In this document: positions 8,764-16,862 of the stretch, one piece after another | Numbering within the stretch: the stretch's first letter is position 1 | Layout of the letters: each line of letters opens with the position of its first letter | DNA from: JAYPWI01 sp038135065 | Lineage (GTDB): Bacteria; Actinomycetota; Acidimicrobiia; Acidimicrobiales; Poriferisodalaceae | Reading direction: 5' to 3' | NCBI GenBank assembly: GCA_038135065.1 | Contig: JAYPWI010000019.1 | Location: 1-64,000 of the forward strand | Length of the DNA stretch: 64,000 nt | Made by a program: the position numbers and the translations under genes | Notes under the pieces: model-generated | Seen by the model: only the letters and a program-made list of their open reading frames with translations | Told to the model about the DNA's origin: nothing | The model's database searches: none

Positions 8764-9503
8764 CCTTCGAACTCTTTCCCGCCATCGACCTGCGGGCCGG
8801 TCGATGCGTGAGGCTCCTCCAGGGCGATTACGACCGAGAGGTTCGCTACGACGCGGACCCCGTCGAGGTGGCCCTGGCCTTCCAGGCGGCGGGGGCGCCG
8901 TGGATCCATGTGGTCGACCTCGACGCAGCTCGTTCCGGCGAAGCGACGAACCGTTCGGTCATCGGGGCGATTGCCGAAGCGGTCGACGTGCCGGTGCAGT
9001 CAGGGGGTGGGGTTCGGTCGGTCGACGCAGCTCGCGCCCTGTACGACGTCGGGGTGACCCGCTGCGTCATCGGCACCGCGGCGGTCACCGATCCCGATCT
9101 GGTGGGCCGCTTGGCCGCAGGCGGTGGTCGGGTGGCCGTCGGTCTGGACGTGCGCGGGGACGAGGTGATGATCAGGGGCTGGGAGCAGGGGAGTGCCCTC
9201 ACCATCTTCGAGGTGCTGCCCCGGTTCGCCGACGTTGGGGCCGACGCGGTGGTGGTCACCCAAATCCACAATGACGGAATGGGTACCGGGGCCGACGTCG
9301 GTGGCCTCGAGGCCGTGCTGGCAGCCACCGACCTCCCCGTCGTTGCATCGGGCGGCGTCGGGGCCGTCGAGCACATCGAGGCATTGGTGCGGGTCGAGGT
9401 GGCCGGGCGAGGACTGGCCGGCGTCATCGTAGGCAAGGCCCTTCACGACGGTGTGCTGACGGTGGACGATGCCGTGGCAGCCAGCCGGAGGCCCACCCGA
9501 TGA
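8760..9503 (+). CDS. hisA: ProFAR isomerase HisA
   Basis: TIM-barrel isomerase converting ProFAR to PRFAR. It is 247 residues long from a GTG overlapping the hisH stop. Asp10 in FPAIDLRAG is the first catalytic Asp; QIHNDGMGTG carries the second. The phosphate-binding turns are QSGGGVRS and ASGGVGAVEHI. In Actinomycetia this gene is often the bifunctional PriA, which also replaces TrpF. Here a separate trpF is present at 17.8 kb, so I call it HisA; dual activity cannot be excluded by reading alone. Confidence 0.93.
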   Translation: MTFELFPAIDLRAGRCVRLLQGDYDREVRYDADPVEVALAFQAAGAPWIHVVDLDAARSGEATNRSVIGAIAEAVDVPVQSGGGVRSVDAARALYDVGVTRCVIGTAAVTDPDLVGRLAAGGGRVAVGLDVRGDEVMIRGWEQGSALTIFEVLPRFADVGADAVVVTQIHNDGMGTGADVGGLEAVLAATDLPVVASGGVGAVEHIEALVRVEVAGRGLAGVIVGKALHDGVLTVDDAVAASRRPTR

Positions 9504-10267
9504 AGTCGGTGCGGGTGATTCCATGCTTGGACGTCGACAACGGTCGGGTGGTCAAGGGGGTCCGCTTCGTGGACATTCGCGACGCAGGGGACCCCGTCGA
9601 GCTTGCCCGGGCCTACGACCGTCAGGGGGCCGACGAGGTGGTCTTCCTCGACATCACCGCGAGCTCCGACGACCGGGACACCATCGTCGAGTTGGCGGAA
9701 CGCACGGCGGAGGAGGTGTACATCCCCTTCACCATCGGCGGCGGTATTCGATCGGTGGACGACGCCCGGCGCCTGCTGCGGGCCGGGGCTGACAAGGTCT
9801 CGGTGAACTCCGCGGCGGTCGCGCGCCCCCAGTTGGTGGCGGAGATCTCCGGCGAGTTCGGAAGCCAGTGCTGTGTGGTGGCCATCGATGCGAAGCGGGT
9901 GGCTGACGGTGAATGGCACGTCTTCGTGAAGGGCGGCAGAGAGGACACAGGCCTCGATGCGGTGGCCTGGGCGGCCCGTGTCGTTGCGCTGGGGGCGGGG
10001 GAGATTCTGCTGACGTCCATGGACGGTGACGGCACGAAGGACGGCTACGACCTGGCCCTGACCCGCGCAGTGGCTGACGCAGTCGACGTTCCCGTGATCG
10101 CCAGCGGAGGGGTGGGTACCCTCGACCATCTGGTGCAAGGGGCGACGGTCGGGGGAGCAGATGCTGTCCTTGCCGCGTCGATCTTCCACTTCGGGGAACA
10201 TACGGTAGCCGAGGCTAAGGCGGCCCTTCTGGCCGCTGGCGTCCAGGTGCGCCCCCCTGACGCCTAG
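9500..10267 (+). CDS. hisF: imidazole glycerol phosphate synthase, cyclase subunit
   Basis: Cyclase partner of HisH that makes imidazole glycerol phosphate and AICAR from PRFAR and ammonia. The 255 residues match the family. Catalytic Asp11 is in IPCLDVDNGRVVKG and the second Asp is in LLTSMDGDGTKDGYD. Phosphate loops are FTIGGGIRSVDDA and ASGGVGTLDHL. Its ATG overlaps the hisA stop by 4 bp. It is the last gene of this his run; hisG, hisE and hisI are not in the window. Confidence 0.97.
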   Translation: MKSVRVIPCLDVDNGRVVKGVRFVDIRDAGDPVELARAYDRQGADEVVFLDITASSDDRDTIVELAERTAEEVYIPFTIGGGIRSVDDARRLLRAGADKVSVNSAAVARPQLVAEISGEFGSQCCVVAIDAKRVADGEWHVFVKGGREDTGLDAVAWAARVVALGAGEILLTSMDGDGTKDGYDLALTRAVADAVDVPVIASGGVGTLDHLVQGATVGGADAVLAASIFHFGEHTVAEAKAALLAAGVQVRPPDA

Positions 10268-10301
10268 GACCGGCTGATCTGGTTCGCTATCGTCGGCCGG
10301 C

Positions 10302-11858
10302 ATGAGCTATCCCGGCATCTACGCCCCAGACCACCCCGACCGGCCCGCTGCGATCATGGCCCGTACGGGAGAGGTGCTCACCTACCGAGAACTCGATGAC
10401 CGTTCGGCCCAATTCGCCCAACTGATGTACGCAGCCGGTCTGCGCCCCGGCGATCACGTGGCCATCTTCGCCGACAACCACATCCGGTACTTCGAGGCGT
10501 ACTGGGGGGCGATGAGGAGCGGCCTGTACTTCACGACGGTCAACCGCTTCCTCACCGCCGAGGAAGCGGCGTACATCGTCAACGACTGCGGGGCCCAGGT
10601 GCTCGTGGCGAGCCCGGCGGTGCGCGACGTCGCGGTGGAGATGCTCGGCGACATCCCCGATTGTCCAATCCGACTGATGTTTGACGACCCGGCGCCGGGG
10701 TTCGAGTCGTTCAACGACGCCATTGCCGCCCACCCCGCAGAGCCCCTGGCCGCCCAACCCCGCGGCTCGACCATGCTGTACAGCAGCGGCACCACCGGTC
10801 GCCCGAAGGGCATCAAGCGCCCGTTGGCCGGGGATCAGATCACCGACAACGACGTCGTGGGCGGGGCCCTGGTGGGTGGACTGTTCGGGGTCAACGAACA
10901 GAGCGTGTATCTGTCGCCGGCTCCCCTGTACCACTCGGCGCCCTTGGGCTTCACCACGGGTACCCAGTCGATGGGCGGCACGGTGGTGGTGATGGAGAAG
11001 TTTGATGCCGCCGATGCCTTGGACTACATCGAGCGATACCGAGTGACCCACAGCCAATGGGTTCCCACCATGTTCAGCCGGATGCTCAAGCTCGACCCGG
11101 CAGAACGATCTGCCCGCGATCTCTCCTCCCACCAGGTGGCGATCCATGCGGCGGCGCCCTGCCCGGTGGAGGTGAAGCGGCAGATGATCGAGTGGTGGGG
11201 CCCCATCATCCACGAGTACTACGCAGGCACCGAGCTCAACGGCTTCTGTTACATCAACTCCACCGACTGGTTGGCCCATCCCGGATCAGTGGGAACGCCC
11301 CTGATCGGGGTCATCCACATCTGCGACGAAGCCGGCGTCGAGCTCCCCACTGGTGAGGCGGGCACCATCTACTTCGAGCGCGAGGTTCCCGCCTTCGAAT
11401 ATCACAACGATGCCGAGAAGACGGCCGGGTCGCGACACCCAGATCACCCTCTGTGGTCGACGCTGGGTGACGTGGGGCGGGTCGACGAGGACGGATTCCT
11501 CTATCTCACGGACCGTAAGGCGTTCATGATCATCTCGGGCGGGGTGAACATCTACCCGCAGGAGATCGAGGATTGCCTGATCATGCATCCAAAGGTCGCC
11601 GACGTCGCTGTGTTCGGCGTTCCGAACGAGGACTTCGGCGAAGAGGTGAAGGCCGTCGTCCAACCCGCCCTTGGGGTCGAGGGCGATGATGCTCTGGCCC
11701 GGGAACTGTCGGAGTACGCGAAGGAGCACATCGCTGGCTACAAGGTGCCAAGGTCGATCGATTTCCGTCCCGAGCTTCCCCGCCTGCCCACCGGGAAGCT
11801 GTACAAGCGACTGCTGCGCGACGAGTACTGGGGAACCGAAGGTTCCCGCATCGTCTGA
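10302..11858 (+). CDS. AMP-forming acyl-CoA synthetase
   Basis: ANL-superfamily ligase of 518 residues that activates a carboxylic acid through an acyl-adenylate to the CoA thioester. The P-loop-like A3 motif is MLYSSGTTGRPKGIKRP, A5 is YYAGTELNGF, A7/A8 are TLGDVGRVDEDGFLYLTDRK followed by ISGGVNIYPQEIE, and the A10 lysine is in LPTGKLYKR. It resembles actinobacterial FadD-type enzymes, whose substrates range from medium-chain acids to steroid side chains. The substrate is not determinable. It is 34 bp after hisF but functionally unrelated to it. Confidence 0.88.
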   Translation: MSYPGIYAPDHPDRPAAIMARTGEVLTYRELDDRSAQFAQLMYAAGLRPGDHVAIFADNHIRYFEAYWGAMRSGLYFTTVNRFLTAEEAAYIVNDCGAQVLVASPAVRDVAVEMLGDIPDCPIRLMFDDPAPGFESFNDAIAAHPAEPLAAQPRGSTMLYSSGTTGRPKGIKRPLAGDQITDNDVVGGALVGGLFGVNEQSVYLSPAPLYHSAPLGFTTGTQSMGGTVVVMEKFDAADALDYIERYRVTHSQWVPTMFSRMLKLDPAERSARDLSSHQVAIHAAAPCPVEVKRQMIEWWGPIIHEYYAGTELNGFCYINSTDWLAHPGSVGTPLIGVIHICDEAGVELPTGEAGTIYFEREVPAFEYHNDAEKTAGSRHPDHPLWSTLGDVGRVDEDGFLYLTDRKAFMIISGGVNIYPQEIEDCLIMHPKVADVAVFGVPNEDFGEEVKAVVQPALGVEGDDALARELSEYAKEHIAGYKVPRSIDFRPELPRLPTGKLYKRLLRDEYWGTEGSRIV

Positions 11859-11879
11859 GGTCCACCGAAGTGCGGCGGT

Positions 11880-12515
11880 TTACAGCGAGCTGATAAAGCC
11901 CTCGACCTCGCCGACCACGAGGTGGGTCCGGCCCATGAGGAAGTGGTCGCCGCCCTCGATGGTGGTCACCGTTGTCGCGGCCCACTCGGCGGTGACGTGG
12001 GCCGCTTGGTCCGGAGTGCGGAACTGGTCGTGCTCGGGCACCAGCAGCAGCGTCGGACGGGGGTCGGTGGCTGCAGTCATCTCCGCCGGGTCGACGATGG
12101 CCAGGGGTGCGGCGATTGCTACCCAGGCGGCGTGAAGGTCGCTGTTCACGGCCAGGGAAACGTCAGCCCCGAACGACCACCCAACCGATACCAGCGGACC
12201 ACTGGCCCCGAGTTCGGCCCCAGCCGCCAGCGCGGCTGCTACGTCCTGGCGTTCTCCGACACCGCCGTCATGGCTGCCCGAGGAAGCGCCCACTCCACGG
12301 AAGTTGTACCTCAGGGTGGCGATGCCGACCTCGGGCAGGGACATGAACAGGTGTTGGATCAGGGGGTTGTGCATGTCGCCCCCGTACTGGGGGTGGGGGT
12401 GGGACAGCACGACGGTGGCCCTGGCATCCGCCGGGAGGTGGTACTGGCCCTCGAGGGTGACGCCCTGCTCCACCTCGATGCTGGTCATGGTCGCTGTTCC
12501 GACTACCGCGTTCAT
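11880..12515 (-). CDS. alpha/beta hydrolase (dienelactone-hydrolase-like)
   Basis: About 211 residues from an ATG at 12515 (or 12488). The fold features are VVLSHPHPQYGGDMHN at residues 36-51, the nucleophile elbow GWSFG, the Asp-containing PEHDQFRTP and a final His in GGDHFLMG, giving a complete Ser-Asp-His triad. The HPHPxYGG plus GWSFG pattern is shared by a widespread family of small hydrolases usually annotated only as alpha/beta hydrolase. It is convergent with the acyl-CoA synthetase and divergent from the GroES-like gene, whose start is about 25 bp away. Confidence 0.8.
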   Translation of the reverse strand: MNAVVGTATMTSIEVEQGVTLEGQYHLPADARATVVLSHPHPQYGGDMHNPLIQHLFMSLPEVGIATLRYNFRGVGASSGSHDGGVGERQDVAAALAAGAELGASGPLVSVGWSFGADVSLAVNSDLHAAWVAIAAPLAIVDPAEMTAATDPRPTLLLVPEHDQFRTPDQAAHVTAEWAATTVTTIEGGDHFLMGRTHLVVGEVEGFISSL

Positions 12516-12539
12516 CGTCGGAAACGGTACCGTGCCACC

Positions 12540-12914
12540 GTGGCTGACGAGTCGACACCGGATCCTGCACCCCCTCCCGCCTCCTCGAAGGCATCGGGGC
12601 CACGCCGACCGATCAAGATGCTGCACGACCGCATCCTGGTACGAATGCCCCAGGAAGAAGCCGAGCGACGCAGCAGCGGGGGCATCCTCATTCCCGCCAC
12701 CGCGCAACAGCAGAAGCGACTGGTGTGGGGAGAGGTGGTCGGAGCGGGCCCCAACGTGCGTAGCGCCGAGGAAGGTGATCGGGTGTTGTTCAGCCCCGAA
12801 GACCGTCACGAGGTCGAGGTCCAGGGCGAGGACTTCTTGATCCTGCGCGAACGCGATGTACACGCCATCGCTGCACCGCGGGTCGAGCCGGGCTCGACGG
12901 GCCTGTACCTGTAG
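12540..12914 (+). CDS. GroES/Cpn10-family co-chaperonin, orphan
   Basis: A Cpn10 domain fills residues 27-114: PIKMLHDRILVRMP, GGILIPATAQQQK, WGEVVGAGPN, GDRVLFSPEDRHEVEVQGEDFLILRERDVHAI. It follows a Pro/Ala/Ser-rich N-terminal extension of about 25 residues. Typical GroES is about 97 residues and usually sits upstream of groEL; no groEL is near. The mobile loop that docks GroEL corresponds to RSSGGILIPATAQQQ, so binding to a chaperonin remains possible. The start is GTG 12540. trpEG begins 5 bp downstream and is probably co-transcribed. Confidence 0.8.
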   Translation: MADESTPDPAPPPASSKASGPRRPIKMLHDRILVRMPQEEAERRSSGGILIPATAQQQKRLVWGEVVGAGPNVRSAEEGDRVLFSPEDRHEVEVQGEDFLILRERDVHAIAAPRVEPGSTGLYL

Positions 12915-12919
12915 TCGTC

Positions 12920-15064
12920 ATGTCCGGCACGCGTACCTTCGTGACCCTCGGAGGGGTCGAGGTGGTCGCGACGTCGGCACCCATCGACGCAGCACCCGTC
13001 CTCGAGGATCTCATCGATCGCCTCGATGCGGCCCGGGGGGTACTGCTGTCGTCGAGTTACGAGTACCCGGGGCGCTACACCCGTTGGGACATGGGCTTCG
13101 TGGATCCGCCGATCGTGGTGACCGGTCGAGGTCGGGAGGTCGAGGTCGAGGCGCTCAACGATCGAGGCACCGTGCTGATCGAGCCGATCGCTCGGGCCCT
13201 CGAAGGGTGCCAGGGCGTTGTGGACCTCCAGCAGGGTGACGGGGTGGTGCGGTGCCGGGTGGAAGAGCCGGGTCGTCGCTTCGAGGAGGAGGAACGCAGC
13301 CGACAGCCATCGACGTTCACGGTCGTGCGGGCGTTGGTCGAGTTGTTCGGGAGTGACGATCAGCACCTGGGTCTCTACGGAGCATTCGGCTACGACCTGG
13401 CCTTTCAGTTCGAGCCGATTCCCCAACACCTGCCTCGGTCGGCCGATGCCCGCGATCTGGTGCTGTACCTCGCTGACGATCTCATTGTGGTCGACCATCA
13501 AGGAGGAATCGCCGAGCGGATCACCTATGACTTCACCACCGGCGATGGCACCACGGCGGGCCGTGGCCGTGGCGGAGAGCGATCGCCCTATGAGCCCGAC
13601 CCGGACGCGACCTCCAGTCGGGACCATGAGGCCGGTGGGTACGCCCAAGGGGTCCGCCGTGCTCGCGAGTACTTCGCGCGGGGTGATCTCTTCGAGGTTG
13701 TCACCAGCCAGACCTTCACCGAGCCCTCGCCCGAACCTCCAGCCGAGTTGTTCCGTCGCCTCAAGGAACAGAATCCGTCGCCGTATGGGTTCCTCATCAA
13801 CCTCGGACACGACGAGTGGCTGGTGGGGGCGTCGCCGGAGATGTACGTCCGTGTCGAAGGCGACCGGGTCGAGACGTGTCCCATTTCGGGAACGATCGCC
13901 CGCGGTCAGGACCCCATCGACGATGCATCGCAGATCCTTGCCCTGCTCAACTCCGAGAAGGAGGAGTCTGAGTTGACCATGTGCACCGACGTCGATCGCA
14001 ATGACAAGAGTCGCATCTGCGTACCCGGGTCGGTGAAGGTGATCGGACGGCGCCAGATCGAGATGTACAGCCGCCTGATCCACACTGTCGACCACGTCGA
14101 GGGACGCCTACGCGACGGGTACGACGCCCTCGACGCCTTCCTCAGTCATACCTGGGCGGTGACGGTGACCGGGGCGCCCAAGGCCAGGGCCATGATGTTC
14201 CTCGAGGAACATGAGCGGAGCCCACGGGCCTGGTACGGGGGAGCGATCGGCAAGGTCGGCTTCGACGGTTCGCTCAACACGGGGCTGACCCTTCGCACCA
14301 TACGGGTGAAGGACGGGCGGGCCGAGGTGCGGGTAGGGGCGACCCTGCTGTGGGACTCCGACCCCCTCGCGGAGGAGGAGGAAACCGAGTTGAAGGCATC
14401 TGCCTTCCTCGATGCGCTGCGCATCCCCCGGCGGCCGTTGCCCGCCGACAGCCTGGAGCCATCGGCCACTGGTCGGAGCGTCCTGCTGGTCGATCACCTG
14501 GATTCATTCGTGCACACCCTGGCCAACTACTTCCGCCAGACGGGTGCCGAGGTGGTGACCCGGCGGGCCGGGTTCCCCCTCGAGGAGATCGCAGCAGACG
14601 CCCCCGATCTCGTGGTGCTCTCTCCGGGTCCAGGTCGTCCCGGCGATTTCGGCTTGGCAGCGACCATCGAAGCTGCCCTGGCTGCGGGCGTTCCCGTCTT
14701 CGGTGTTTGCCTGGGCCTGCAGGGCATCGTCGAGTACTTCGGTGGCGAACTCGGACAGCTGGCAACCCCGATGCACGGCAAGCCGTCGGCGGTCCGGGTC
14801 GAGGGAGGCCACCTGTTCAGTGGCTTGCCCAGGGAGTTCCGCGCCGGGCGCTATCACTCGCTGTTCGCTCGACGGTCCGAAATGCCGGCCGAACTCGAGG
14901 TCACGGCCGTCTCTCTCGACGACGACATCGTCATGGGCGTAGAGCATCGCGACCTACCCGTCGCCGCCGTGCAATTCCATCCTGAATCGATCATGTCGCT
15001 CGACGACGGCATCGGGCTGGCCCTGATCCGTAATGTGATGAACATGCTCGCCCGACCCGATTGA
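12920..15064 (+). CDS. trpEG: fused anthranilate synthase TrpE-TrpG
   Basis: A single 714-residue chain that makes anthranilate from chorismate and glutamine. The TrpE part (about 1-500) has the Trp-feedback region LLSSSYEYPGRYTRW, ISGTIARGQDP, LTMCTDVDRNDKSR, LIHTVDHVEGRL and TVTGAPKARAM. The TrpG part (about 513-714) starts at SVLLVDHLDSFVHTLANYF and holds catalytic Cys597 in VFGVCLGLQG plus His687 and Glu689 in FHPES. This fused architecture is best known from alphaproteobacteria (TIGR01815-like) and some other bacteria; Actinomycetia usually have separate trpE and trpG. The ATG is at 12920. Confidence 0.93.
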   Translation: MSGTRTFVTLGGVEVVATSAPIDAAPVLEDLIDRLDAARGVLLSSSYEYPGRYTRWDMGFVDPPIVVTGRGREVEVEALNDRGTVLIEPIARALEGCQGVVDLQQGDGVVRCRVEEPGRRFEEEERSRQPSTFTVVRALVELFGSDDQHLGLYGAFGYDLAFQFEPIPQHLPRSADARDLVLYLADDLIVVDHQGGIAERITYDFTTGDGTTAGRGRGGERSPYEPDPDATSSRDHEAGGYAQGVRRAREYFARGDLFEVVTSQTFTEPSPEPPAELFRRLKEQNPSPYGFLINLGHDEWLVGASPEMYVRVEGDRVETCPISGTIARGQDPIDDASQILALLNSEKEESELTMCTDVDRNDKSRICVPGSVKVIGRRQIEMYSRLIHTVDHVEGRLRDGYDALDAFLSHTWAVTVTGAPKARAMMFLEEHERSPRAWYGGAIGKVGFDGSLNTGLTLRTIRVKDGRAEVRVGATLLWDSDPLAEEEETELKASAFLDALRIPRRPLPADSLEPSATGRSVLLVDHLDSFVHTLANYFRQTGAEVVTRRAGFPLEEIAADAPDLVVLSPGPGRPGDFGLAATIEAALAAGVPVFGVCLGLQGIVEYFGGELGQLATPMHGKPSAVRVEGGHLFSGLPREFRAGRYHSLFARRSEMPAELEVTAVSLDDDIVMGVEHRDLPVAAVQFHPESIMSLDDGIGLALIRNVMNMLARPD

Positions 15065-15091
15065 CCGTCGTCGCTGCTCGAGGAGTCACCT

Positions 15092-15940
15092 GTGCCACCG
15101 ATCTGCACTGTCATCGACCGGGATGTCGTTCTCGTCGAAGGCCCTGAAGCTGCCGCCTACCTGCACGGGCAGGTGTCTCAGGACGTGCTGGCTGTCGACG
15201 TCGGGGCGTCCGTGCTGTCCTTCCTGCTCGAACCCCGGGGACCTGTCGAATGCCTGTTTCGCTTGACCCGGGTCGATCACGATCGATTCGTACTCGACAC
15301 CGAACCGGGTGGCGGCGACCTGCTGGCTTCGTCCCTGAACCGTTTCAAACTGCGTACCAAGGCTGAGATCGAACTCGCTCGCTGGCAGATGGCCACGATT
15401 CGCGGTGCTGGGGCGGCCGACGTCGATCTGTCCGGGGTGGATGGTGCCGAGGTGGTGGCGTGGCCGTGGGACGGGAGTGGGGTGGACCTGCTGGGGCCCG
15501 CCGTCGAGGTACCGGCTGGGGTGATGGTCGGGTCGGTGGAGGAGTTCGACGCTGACAGATGCCAGCACGGTCTGCCTGCGATGGGTTCTGACGTGCAAGT
15601 GGGGGACATCCCCAATGAGACGGGGTTGGTGTCGCTCGCCGTGTCGTTCACCAAGGGCTGTTACCGGGGGCAGGAGTTGGTCGAACGCATCGATGCCCGA
15701 GCTGGCGGCCGACGGGCGCTGGTGCGATTTCGAACAACGGGAGCTGTGGCTCCTGGAGATCGGCTCTATGGGCCAGTGGGCGACGAGTCACGCTCGGAGG
15801 TCGGTGAGATCAGGTCGAGCTTCGTGGTCGGCGGGGCGAGCGGAGAAAGAGTCGGTTTTGCCGTCGTGTCCGGCGGACACCAGGCGCTGGCTTCAGCCGA
15901 TGGGGCGACCGTGACGATTTCCCCGGTTGGGCGTTCCTGA
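15092..15940 (+). CDS. ygfZ: YgfZ/GcvT-like tetrahydrofolate-binding protein
   Basis: A protein of 282 residues related to the T protein of glycine cleavage. The signature KGCYRGQE (FTKGCYRGQELVERIDAR) identifies the YgfZ/IBA57 group, which supports folate-dependent maintenance of certain Fe-S enzymes. The N-terminal EGPEAAAYLHGQVSQDV and LLEPRGPVECLFRL are also typical. The start is GTG 15092, with AGGAG about 7 bases upstream. The gene lies 27 bp after trpEG. Confidence 0.88.
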   Translation: MPPICTVIDRDVVLVEGPEAAAYLHGQVSQDVLAVDVGASVLSFLLEPRGPVECLFRLTRVDHDRFVLDTEPGGGDLLASSLNRFKLRTKAEIELARWQMATIRGAGAADVDLSGVDGAEVVAWPWDGSGVDLLGPAVEVPAGVMVGSVEEFDADRCQHGLPAMGSDVQVGDIPNETGLVSLAVSFTKGCYRGQELVERIDARAGGRRALVRFRTTGAVAPGDRLYGPVGDESRSEVGEIRSSFVVGGASGERVGFAVVSGGHQALASADGATVTISPVGRS

Positions 15941-15943
15941 GCA

Positions 15944-16453
15944 GTGGGCGTGCCTCCTGATCGGGCGCACCCGATCGATGGTGACCTCTACGGCTTGCTC
16001 GGCATCGAGCCCCATGCTTCGGAGGCACAGATCAGCGAGGCGTATCGAGCCCGAGCGCGGGAGGCCCATCCGGACCGTCCGAAAGGCGATGCGGAGCTGA
16101 TGGCCCGCATCAACCAGGCACGCGATGTCCTGACTGATCCGCAGCGCCGCCGCGAATACGACCGCACACAGGCCGCCGCTCGCCCTTCGACGACACCCGA
16201 TCCGCCTCCCAAGAGCTGCACAGACGACGCAGCTGACCTGTTCGTCGGCACGGAGGGCGGTACGCCACTCGGGCGCCTGCTCAGCCGCCTCGTGGTCGTC
16301 GGTCCGCTCCTGGCCGGGAGCGCAGCCGTGCTTGCCGTGGTCGGGGCCCTCGTCGGCTTCCCGGGTCTGGTCGGGGTCGGGGTCGGTGGCTTTCTGCTTG
16401 CTCTTGTGTTGATGGCAACCCTCCCATTCTTGGCGATGAGCGGGAAGCGGTAG
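15944..16453 (+). CDS. J-domain protein with C-terminal membrane segments
   Basis: Residues 14-75 form a DnaJ J-domain (DLYGLLGIEPHASEAQISEAY) with the essential His-Pro-Asp at 42-44 (EAHPDRP) and NQARDVLTDPQRRREYD. A short Pro-rich linker follows, then two hydrophobic segments near residues 118-160 (LVVVGPLLAGSAAVLAVVGA and VGVGGFLLALVLMATLPFL). It would place a J-domain at the membrane to recruit DnaK. It lacks the Gly/Phe and zinc regions of DnaJ. Start GTG 15944, or GTG 15950, directly after ygfZ. Confidence 0.85.
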   Translation: MGVPPDRAHPIDGDLYGLLGIEPHASEAQISEAYRARAREAHPDRPKGDAELMARINQARDVLTDPQRRREYDRTQAAARPSTTPDPPPKSCTDDAADLFVGTEGGTPLGRLLSRLVVVGPLLAGSAAVLAVVGALVGFPGLVGVGVGGFLLALVLMATLPFLAMSGKR

Positions 16454-16507
16454 CCTCCCCGGAGAGGTATCGAATCGCTCGTGCCCATGACCGACGGGGG
16501 ATGCACC

Positions 16508-16822
16508 ATGACCAAGCCTGCACTACTTGCCAAGCTCACTGCCAAGGACGGTATGAGGGACGATCTGCTGGCCGTCATCGCCGATATGGGGATGAAGAAC
16601 GTGTCCGGCGAGCCGGGCACCGAGATCTACGCCGCCCACAAGGACCAGAACGACGACAACGTGGTCTGGTTCTACGAGCTCTACACCGACGGTGATGCAC
16701 TTGCCGCCCATGGCGGGTCGGACCAGATGAAGGAGTTCGGCCGAGCGACTGCGCCGTTCATGGCCGGGCGCCCGGACCTCATCTTCCTCGAGCCCGTGGC
16801 GGCCAAGGGCTTCGACCTCTAG
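16508..16822 (+). CDS. antibiotic-biosynthesis-monooxygenase-fold protein
   Basis: A 104-residue ABM (dimeric ferredoxin-like) protein: KPALLAKLTAKDGMRDDLLAVI at the start, EIYAAHKDQNDDNVVWFYELYTD in the centre and a conserved His in AAHGGSDQMKEF. Relatives include YgiN-type quinol monooxygenases and small stress proteins. The substrate is unknown. I chose ATG 16508 because a G-run lies about 8 bases upstream; a GTG at 16481 would add nine residues. Confidence 0.75.
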   Translation: MTKPALLAKLTAKDGMRDDLLAVIADMGMKNVSGEPGTEIYAAHKDQNDDNVVWFYELYTDGDALAAHGGSDQMKEFGRATAPFMAGRPDLIFLEPVAAKGFDL

Positions 16823-16862
16823 GGGACGGCCCACCCGTCGTCACCCTGCCCAGGAGCTGCTC

